Both the position numbers and the translations under genes were made by a program. Under the pieces are notes generated by a model. The model was not told the DNA's origin. It saw only the letters and a list, made by a program, of their open reading frames with translations, and searched no databases. A stretch of 11,612 nt of DNA, taken from assembly GCA_007280315.1 (NCBI GenBank), contig QYQC01000104.1, positions 1 through 11,612 of the forward strand, written 5' to 3'. This document shows, piece after piece, positions 6,279-11,612 of this stretch (position 1 is its first letter; each line of letters starts with the position of its first letter). The stretch is from Betaproteobacteria bacterium (GTDB lineage: Bacteria; Pseudomonadota; Gammaproteobacteria; Burkholderiales; SG8-39).

Positions 6279-7412
6279 TCGATTTTCGTAATCGATGCGC
6301 AGCAGTATCACCAGCGCCAGACAATTGGCGAGGATGCCGCTGCCGCCGAAGCTCATCAGCGGCAGGGTGAGGCCCTTGGTCGGCAGCACGCCCATGTTCA
6401 CGCCCATGTTGATCAGCGTCTGCACCCCGAGCCAGATCGCGATGCCCTGCGCCACCAGCGCCGCGTAATAGCGCTCCGATGCCGCCGCCTGGCGGCCGAT
6501 GGCGAAGGCGCGCAGCACGATCCAGGTGAAAAGCGCAACCACCGTCACCACGCCGGCCAACCCCAACTCCTCGCCGATCACGGCAAGCAGGAAGTCGGTG
6601 TGCGCTTCGGGCAGGTAAAACAATTTTTCCACGCTCGCACCCAGACCTACGCCCAGCCACTCGCCGCGGCCGAAAGCGATCAGCGCATGCGACAGCTGGT
6701 AACCCTTGCCGTAGGCGTCGGACCAGGGGTCCATGAAACCGAAAATGCGCTGCATGCGGTAGGGCGAACTGAGAATGAGCACGAGGAAGCCGCCCAGCGC
6801 GAGCATGAACAGTCCGGCGAACCACTTGCCGTTCATACCGCCGAGAAACAGAATGGCCATGGCGATGGATGCGATCACCACGAAGGCGCCGAAATCCGGC
6901 TCGCGCAGCAGCAGCCAGCCGACCACCAGCATCACTGTCAGCATCGGCAGCAGTCCTTTGCGGAAACTGTGCATCAGCGCCGACTTGCGCGCGGTGTAGT
7001 CGGCGGCGTAGAGCACCGCGGCGAGCTTCATGAACTCGGAAGGCTGCAGGTTGGCCACGCCGAGGTTGAGCCAGCGCTTTGCGCCGTTCACCTCGCGTCC
7101 CACGCCCGGGATCAGCACCAACACCAGCAGCGCGATACCGAACATGAACAGCCAGGGCGCAAATCGTTGCCAGGTGCCCACCGGCACCTGGAATGCGGTG
7201 AGCGCGACAATCAGACTCACGCCGAGAAATGCCGCCTGGCGCGCCAGGAAATACGCCGGCTGATTGCCGGTGAAGCGGCTCGCCTCGGCGATGGCGATCG
7301 AGGCCGAATACACCATCACCATTCCCAGCAGCAGCAGGACCAGCACCGTCCAAACCAGCGCCTGGTCAAACTCCGCCGGCGATCTGCGCTCGGCCTTAAT
7401 GTAGCTGAGCAT
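6252..7412 (-). CDS. ftsW: Septal peptidoglycan glycosyltransferase FtsW (SEDS family)
   Basis: An inner-membrane polymerase of lipid II that works at the septum with the transpeptidase FtsI. It has 386 residues and about ten hydrophobic segments. Family motifs are VMVYSAS (32-38), QPAYFLARQ (51-59), NGAKRWLNLGVANLQPSEFMKL (109-130, split over two motifs) and REPDFGA (170-176). The large periplasmic loop follows with DPWSDAYGKGYQLSHALIAFGRG, then LGASVEKLFYLPEAHTDFLLAVIGEELG. Asp273 of HTDF matches the proposed catalytic aspartate of FtsW. The C-terminus has INMGVNMGVLPTKGLTLP and MSFGGSG. The ATG lies inside the end of murD (17-bp overlap) and has AAGGA nine bases upstream, so it does not rely only on coupling. 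FtsW rather than RodA is indicated by its place in the dcw cluster. Confidence 0.97.
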   Translation of the reverse strand: MLSYIKAERRSPAEFDQALVWTVLVLLLLGMVMVYSASIAIAEASRFTGNQPAYFLARQAAFLGVSLIVALTAFQVPVGTWQRFAPWLFMFGIALLVLVLIPGVGREVNGAKRWLNLGVANLQPSEFMKLAAVLYAADYTARKSALMHSFRKGLLPMLTVMLVVGWLLLREPDFGAFVVIASIAMAILFLGGMNGKWFAGLFMLALGGFLVLILSSPYRMQRIFGFMDPWSDAYGKGYQLSHALIAFGRGEWLGVGLGASVEKLFYLPEAHTDFLLAVIGEELGLAGVVTVVALFTWIVLRAFAIGRQAAASERYYAALVAQGIAIWLGVQTLINMGVNMGVLPTKGLTLPLMSFGGSGILANCLALVILLRIDYENRALMRGQPA

Positions 7413-8847
7413 GGGCCATTTTCCTTGCGCATTCGGCGAACACTTCGCCGCGATGCGGGTAGTTGCGGAACATGTCGAAACTGGCGCAGGCGGGCGAGAG
7501 CAGCACCACGTCGCCTGGCTGCGCCTGGGCGCGCGCCTGCGTCACCGCCTGTTCCATGCTGCCGGCGCGCACCATCGCGGCGCCGCTGGCGACGAGGGCG
7601 CGGGCGATAAGCTCGGCATCGCGCCCGATCAGGATCGCCGCGCGCGCATGGCGCGAAACCGCCGGCGCCAGCGGAGAAAAATCCTGCCCCTTGCCCTCGC
7701 CGCCGGCGATCAGCACCACACGCCCACCGCGCGCGACGAGCTCGGCGAAGCCGTTCAGTGCCGCAACCGTCGCGCCGACATTGGTACCCTTGGAATCGTT
7801 GTAGTAGGCGACGCCGTCGAGCTCGGCCACCTTTTCCAGCCGGTGCGGCAGCCCGTTGAATTCGCGCAGCGCCGCCAGGAGCGGCGTGTAGGACAGATCC
7901 AGCGCGCGCGTCAGCGCCAGCGCGGCGAGCGCATTGGCGGCGTTATGCAATCCGGTGAGCGGCAATTCCTTCAGCGCCAACAGCGGCGTCGTACCTTGCG
8001 CCAGCCACAATTCGCCGTCGACCCGCAGCAGGCCGAAATCGCCGGCGCGGACCGGCGCATCCAGGCCGAAACTCACCTGCTCGCGGCCGGCTACGGCCAT
8101 GCCCATGCTGCGCGCGTCGTCGCGATTGAGCACCCGGATGCTCTCGCCCATGAAGATGCGCGCCTTGGCGCGCGCGTACGCGTCCATGTCCTCGTAACGA
8201 TCGAGATGGTCTTCGCTGATGTTGAGCACCGTCGCCGCAGTCGGATTGAGCGTGAGCGTGGTTTCGAGCTGGAAACTGGAGAGTTCCAGCACCCACACTT
8301 CCGGCTGATGCCGCAGATCCTCGCAATGCATCAGTGCATCGAGCACCGCCGGACTGATATTGCCCGCCACTTCTGTCGCCAGACCGCCGCGCCTGCACAT
8401 GGCGCCGGCAAGAGCGCTCACCGTGGTCTTGCCATTGGTGCCGGTAACGGCCAGCAGTTGCGGGCCTGCGCCTTTCGCCGGTGCAGCGCCGAGAGTGTTA
8501 CGCAGTGGCTGCGCACGACCATTTCGATCGCGCAGTGCCTGCGCGAAGAGTTCCACATCGCCGAGCACCGGCACGCCGCGCGCAGCGGCGGCGCGCACCT
8601 GCGGCGTGGCCAGCGGCACGCCCGGACTGATGGCGAGGAGATCGATGCCGGCAAACGACGCGTCGCGATAGGCGCCGAGATCGAGCGCTGCCTGCGGCAC
8701 CTCCTTACCCAGCGCCACCAGCCCCGGCGGCGCCTCGCGCGTATCCGCGACGCGAACGCGTGCGCCGCGCCGCATGAGAAACCGCGCCATCGACAGACCG
8801 GTTTCGCCCAGGCCCAGAACCAATGCGTTTTTTCCGGCCAGATTCAT
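7396..8847 (-). CDS. murD: UDP-MurNAc-L-Ala--D-glutamate ligase MurD
   Basis: The second Mur ligase, adding D-Glu to UDP-MurNAc-L-Ala in the cytoplasm. From this start it has 483 residues, longer than the 438 of E. coli. The N-terminal domain opens MNLAGKNALVLGLGETGLS. The ATPase domain has TGTNGKTT (about 135-142), VAGNISPAVLDAL, LELSSFQLETT, NISEDHLDRYEDM and the AKARIF lysine. The C-terminal domain has GLPHRLEKV, NDSKGTNVGAT, IAGGEGKGQDFSPL and SPACASFDMFRNYPHRGEVF. About 22 extra residues (108-130) sit between the first domain and the P-loop. The ATG overlaps the mraY stop (ATGA). The frame stays open 28 codons further up, into mraY, but that part is not MurD-like. Only a weak ribosome site is seen, so coupling to mraY is likely. 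The last 17 bases overlap ftsW. Confidence 0.97.
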   Translation of the reverse strand: MNLAGKNALVLGLGETGLSMARFLMRRGARVRVADTREAPPGLVALGKEVPQAALDLGAYRDASFAGIDLLAISPGVPLATPQVRAAAARGVPVLGDVELFAQALRDRNGRAQPLRNTLGAAPAKGAGPQLLAVTGTNGKTTVSALAGAMCRRGGLATEVAGNISPAVLDALMHCEDLRHQPEVWVLELSSFQLETTLTLNPTAATVLNISEDHLDRYEDMDAYARAKARIFMGESIRVLNRDDARSMGMAVAGREQVSFGLDAPVRAGDFGLLRVDGELWLAQGTTPLLALKELPLTGLHNAANALAALALTRALDLSYTPLLAALREFNGLPHRLEKVAELDGVAYYNDSKGTNVGATVAALNGFAELVARGGRVVLIAGGEGKGQDFSPLAPAVSRHARAAILIGRDAELIARALVASGAAMVRAGSMEQAVTQARAQAQPGDVVLLSPACASFDMFRNYPHRGEVFAECARKMAHAQLH

Positions 8848-9998
8848 CTCAGTTTCAGCGTCGACAAGCCAAACAACACGAGCATCATCGTGATAATCCA
8901 AAAGCGCACGACGACCTGGGATTCTTTCCACCCGGAGAGTTCATAGTGATGATGCAGCGGCGCCATGCGGAAGATGCGCTTGCCGCCACTCCACTTGAAG
9001 TACAGCACCTGCAGCATCACCGACAGGGTTTCGGCGACGAACACGCCGCCCATGATGAACAGCACGATTTCCTGGCGCACGATCACCGCCACCGTACCCA
9101 GCGCGGCGCCAATCGCAAGCGCGCCCACGGCGCCCATGAACACTTCGGCCGGATAGGCGTTGAACCAGAGAAAGCCCAGACCCGCTCCCGCAAGCGCGCC
9201 GCAAAACACCGTCAACTCGCCCGCCCCCGGGATATAGGGCAGGAGCAGGTATTTCGAGTACACCGTGTTGCCGGCGACATAGGCGAAAATGCCGAGCGCA
9301 CCGGCAATCATCACCGCCGGCATGATCGCCAGGCCATCCAGTCCGTCGGTAAGGTTGACAGCATTGCTGGTGCCGACGATGACGAAATAGGTGAGCACGA
9401 TGAATCCCCACACACCCAGCGGATAGGCGATGTTTTTGAAGAACGGCAGGATCAAGTCGGCCTTGGGTGGCAACGCCATGGAAAAGCCGCTGCCGACCCA
9501 GGCGGTGAACAGATCGAATATCCGGGCGTTGCTCGGCGAAGACACGGCGAAGGCGAGGTAGATTGCGGTGGCAAGACCGATCACCGACTGCCAGAAGAAC
9601 TTGGTCCGCGCCGGCAGGCCTTTGGGATTTCCCTCGACCACCTTGCGATAGTCGTCGACCCAGCCGACCGTACCAAAGCCCAGCGTCACCACCAGCACCG
9701 CCCAGAGAAATCGATTGGACAGGTCGCCCCAGAGCAGCGTGGTAAGGCCGATCGAAACCAGGATCAAGGCCCCGCCCATGGTGGGCGTGCCGGCCTTGGT
9801 CAGATGCGACTTCGGGCCATCGTCGCGCACCGATTGACCGATCTTGTACGCGGTGAGCTTGCGGATCACCAAGGGCCCGGTGATGAACGAAATCGCCAAA
9901 GCGGTGAGACAGGCCAGCACCGCGCGCAGCGTGATGTAGTTGAGCACATTGAACGCGCGGATGTCTTTGGCCAAATGCTGGGCGAGTTCGAGCAGCAT
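8844..9998 (-). CDS. mraY: Phospho-MurNAc-pentapeptide transferase MraY, with catalytic Asp replaced by Ala
   Basis: A polytopic inner-membrane enzyme that joins phospho-MurNAc-pentapeptide to undecaprenyl phosphate, giving lipid I. It has 384 residues, longer than E. coli (360) mainly through a loop at about 152-187 that is common in betaproteobacterial forms. Motifs: GPKSHLTKAGTPTMGG (61-76), DDYRKV with Asp115/Asp116, NAVNLTDGLDGL (212-223), and APLHHHYELSGW (346-357). The motif usually reading FMGDVGSLALG reads FMGAVGALAIG, so the third conserved catalytic aspartate (E. coli Asp267) is Ala290, codon GCC at 9131-9129. All other signature residues are intact. The ATG shares one base with the murF stop (TGATG) and has GGGAGG six bases upstream, the best ribosome site in the window. 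An open frame continues far upstream within murF but is not MraY-like. Confidence 0.96.
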   Translation of the reverse strand: MLLELAQHLAKDIRAFNVLNYITLRAVLACLTALAISFITGPLVIRKLTAYKIGQSVRDDGPKSHLTKAGTPTMGGALILVSIGLTTLLWGDLSNRFLWAVLVVTLGFGTVGWVDDYRKVVEGNPKGLPARTKFFWQSVIGLATAIYLAFAVSSPSNARIFDLFTAWVGSGFSMALPPKADLILPFFKNIAYPLGVWGFIVLTYFVIVGTSNAVNLTDGLDGLAIMPAVMIAGALGIFAYVAGNTVYSKYLLLPYIPGAGELTVFCGALAGAGLGFLWFNAYPAEVFMGAVGALAIGAALGTVAVIVRQEIVLFIMGGVFVAETLSVMLQVLYFKWSGGKRIFRMAPLHHHYELSGWKESQVVVRFWIITMMLVLFGLSTLKLR

Positions 9999-11371
9999 CA
10001 GTGCCCTCCCGCCGGAGCGCCGCAAAGCGCCTGTACCACGCGCTCCATGCGCATGAAGCGCGAACCCTTGACGAGCACGGTCGCGCCCTCTGCCAGACAC
10101 GGCTCCAGTTCGGTCAGCAGCGCATCGATCTCGGCGTAGTGGCGCGCGCCCTCCCCGAACGCCGTTGCCGTATGCGTGCAGGCGTCGCCGATGACCAACA
10201 GACGGTCGATGCCGCGCGCGTGCGCGTGACGCCCGATTTCGGCGTGGAAGGCGGCGCTGTGCGCGCCGACTTCGCCCATATCGCCCAGCACCAGAATTTT
10301 TCGTCCGATGGCGCGCGCGAGCACGTCGATCGCGGCAATCACCGAATCCGGATTCGCGTTGTAGCTGTCGTCGAGGACGATGCTGCCCTGCTTGCCCTGC
10401 CGTCTTTGCAGCCGCCCCTGCACCGGATGAAAACCGGCCAACCCGCGCGCGATCGCGGCGAGGCCGACGCCGGCGGCTGTGGCGGCGGCCGACGCCGCCA
10501 GGGCGTTGCGCACGTTGTGCAGCCCGGCTGCCTGCAGACTGATGCTCACCTCCCCTGCGGGCGAATGCAATACGATGTCGCTGCCGAAGTCGCGCAATTC
10601 GTAGCGGCCGCCCACTGCGGCGGGCCGGTCGACGCCGAAATCCAGCACCCGTCGCGGCGCGCATACGCCGCGCCAGTAGTCGGCGTAGCGGTCGTCCGCG
10701 TTGATCACAGCCACGCCATCCGCCTGCAGGGCGGCGAACACCGCGCCGTGCTCCTGCGCCACGTCCTCCACGCTTTGCATGAATTCCTGATGCTCGCGCT
10801 GCGCGTTGTTCACCAGCGCCACGGTCGGCGCGGCGATGCCGGCGAGGTAGGCCGTTTCGCCGGCGTGGTTCATCCCCAGTTCCACTACCGCACAGCTGTG
10901 CGCCGCGCGCAGGCCGAGCAGCGTCAGCGGCAATCCGATGTCGTTGTTGAAATTGCCCGGCGTCGCATGGGCGCGCCCGGCGCCCGCGTGTTCGGCGAGA
11001 ATGGCCGCGATCATTTCTTTCACCGTGGTCTTGCCGTTCGAACCGGTCACGGCGATCAGCGGCAGCGTGAATTTCCGACGCCAGTACGCGGCCAGCCGCC
11101 CCAGACCCTGCCGCGTATCGTCGACCACCAGCAGCGGCAGCGGTGCTTCGCCGCCGGCGCCGGATGCGCGCCGATCGACCATCGCCGCAACCGCGCCGCG
11201 TGCGCGCGCCGCCGCGAGATATTCGTGACCGTCGAAGCGCTCGCCGCGCAATGCGACGAACAATGCACCTTCGCCGATGCTGCGCGTGTCGCTCGACACC
11301 GAGGCGAAGCGCGCGTTGGCGCCGCGGGCGCTGCCGCCTGTGCCCTGTGCCGCCTCGCGCATATCCATCAT
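9998..11371 (-). CDS. murF: UDP-MurNAc-tripeptide--D-alanyl-D-alanine ligase MurF
   Basis: The last cytoplasmic Mur ligase; it adds D-Ala-D-Ala made by Ddl to the UDP-MurNAc-tripeptide. From this start it has 457 residues, a normal length. The N-terminal domain has SSDTRSIGEGALFVALRGERFDGHEY (split over two motifs). The ATPase domain has the P-loop TGSNGKTTVKEM (about 109-120), ATPGNFNNDIGLPLTLL, VELGMNHAGE and NNAQREHQEFM (188-198). The C-terminal domain has DDSYNANPDSV (334-344), LVLGDMGEVG, and VLVKGSRFMRMERVV near the end. The start is uncertain. ATG codons at 11380, 11371, 11368 and 11362 are all in frame. GGAAG at 11374-11378 favours 11371 or 11368, and both overlap the murE stop. The stop shares a base with mraY. 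Confidence 0.95.
   Translation of the reverse strand: MMDMREAAQGTGGSARGANARFASVSSDTRSIGEGALFVALRGERFDGHEYLAAARARGAVAAMVDRRASGAGGEAPLPLLVVDDTRQGLGRLAAYWRRKFTLPLIAVTGSNGKTTVKEMIAAILAEHAGAGRAHATPGNFNNDIGLPLTLLGLRAAHSCAVVELGMNHAGETAYLAGIAAPTVALVNNAQREHQEFMQSVEDVAQEHGAVFAALQADGVAVINADDRYADYWRGVCAPRRVLDFGVDRPAAVGGRYELRDFGSDIVLHSPAGEVSISLQAAGLHNVRNALAASAAATAAGVGLAAIARGLAGFHPVQGRLQRRQGKQGSIVLDDSYNANPDSVIAAIDVLARAIGRKILVLGDMGEVGAHSAAFHAEIGRHAHARGIDRLLVIGDACTHTATAFGEGARHYAEIDALLTELEPCLAEGATVLVKGSRFMRMERVVQALCGAPAGGH
10005..10010 (-). promoter_or_regulatory. Strong Shine-Dalgarno GGGAGG of mraY
   Basis: GGGAGG followed by GCACTG and the mraY ATG. It fixes the mraY start against the much longer open frame that runs upstream through murF, and it suggests some independent initiation in addition to the TGATG coupling. 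Confidence 0.7.
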
Positions 11372-11612
11372 CGCTTCCATACCGTCAGCGCCCGCGCCAC
11401 CACGTCGGCGTCCGAAAACGGAGTGCGCTGACCGGCGCTCTCCTGGTACTGCTCATGACCCTTGCCGGCAACCAGCACCACGTCGCCCGCCGCCGCCGCC
11501 GCGATCGCCGCGTTTATCGCGTCGCGCCGGTCGGCAATCACCAGCGGCACCTGCCCGGTTTTCGCCTCGGCCATCACCCCTTCGAGGATGTCGGTGATGA
11601 TCGCCATCGGAT
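11368..11612 (-). CDS. murE: UDP-MurNAc-tripeptide synthetase MurE (C-terminal end only)
   Basis: Only the last ~80 codons of the third Mur ligase are visible; it adds the third-position diamino acid, probably meso-diaminopimelate in a Gram-negative (inference). The fragment begins just before PMAIITDILEGV, contains VIADRRDAINAAIAAA, and carries the family C-terminal signature VLVAGKGHEQYQE followed by TPFSDADVVARAL. The substrate-specificity motif (DNPR region) lies just beyond the window edge, so the amino acid added cannot be read here. The reading frame continues to the window edge; the first ATG visible is internal, not the start. The TGA overlaps the murF start (ATGA with ATG 11371). 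Confidence 0.96.
   Translation of the reverse strand, partial: PMAIITDILEGVMAEAKTGQVPLVIADRRDAINAAIAAAAAGDVVLVAGKGHEQYQESAGQRTPFSDADVVARALTVWKR

Noticed and set aside
8848..8931. 28-codon upstream extension of murD
   Set aside because: It lies inside mraY, is not MurD-like, and the ATG at 8847 begins the standard MurD N-terminus with an ATGA overlap.
7411..8946. 511-codon open frame on the plus strand opposite murD
   Set aside because: Antisense shadow of murD; composition is Arg/His/Gln-rich and no domain is recognisable.
9999..10664. Long N-terminal extension of the mraY frame through murF
   Set aside because: The extension is Arg-rich shadow sequence. The MraY start MLLELAQHL has a strong GGGAGG site and the family N-terminus.
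10001..11431. 476-codon open frame on the plus strand opposite murF
   Set aside because: Antisense shadow of murF with no recognisable domain or ribosome site.

Overview
The window is a densely packed, single-strand (minus) stretch of the division and cell wall (dcw) cluster of a high-GC Gram-negative bacterium. Protein sequence features suggest a betaproteobacterium. Examples are the FtsA start MSKESKNLVVGLDIGTSKV, a MurF with NNAQREHQEFM, a roughly 384-residue MraY with the long loop seen in that class, and the MurC start MKHKVKRIHFVGIGGSGMSG. Having murB between murC and ddl fits Nitrosomonadales/Neisseriales-like lineages better than enterics. No finer taxonomy is claimed.

Layout in transcription order (right to left): murE (3' end only), murF, mraY, murD, ftsW, murG, two unusual 28-codon minigenes, murC, murB, ddl, ftsQ, ftsA (5' part only). 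There is no intergenic space longer than about 16 bases. Most junctions are stop/start overlaps: ATGA at murE/murF, mraY/murD, murG/minigene 1, minigene 1/minigene 2, minigene 2/murC, murB/ddl and ftsQ/ftsA; TGATG at murF/mraY; longer overlaps at murD/ftsW (17 bp) and ddl/ftsQ (11 bp). This predicts one long mRNA with strong translational coupling. I see no convincing promoter, terminator, RNA gene or mobile element.

The genes form one pathway. MurC, MurD, MurE and MurF add L-Ala, D-Glu, the diamino acid and D-Ala-D-Ala to UDP-MurNAc, which MurB makes; Ddl supplies D-Ala-D-Ala. MraY and MurG build lipid I and lipid II at the inner membrane. FtsW polymerises glycan at the septum, and FtsQ and FtsA are divisome scaffold and membrane-tether proteins.

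Two things stand out. First, between murG and murC the first 14 codons of murC occur three times with an 83-bp period. The two upstream copies are complete 28-codon ORFs chained by ATGA overlaps, and they differ from each other and from murC only at synonymous third positions in the murC-derived part. Second, the MraY reads GAVG where the family has the catalytic GDVG aspartate. Lesser points are a perfect 13-bp inverted repeat over the ftsW stop, an A8 slippery run at the murB/ddl junction, and an insertion in MurD.
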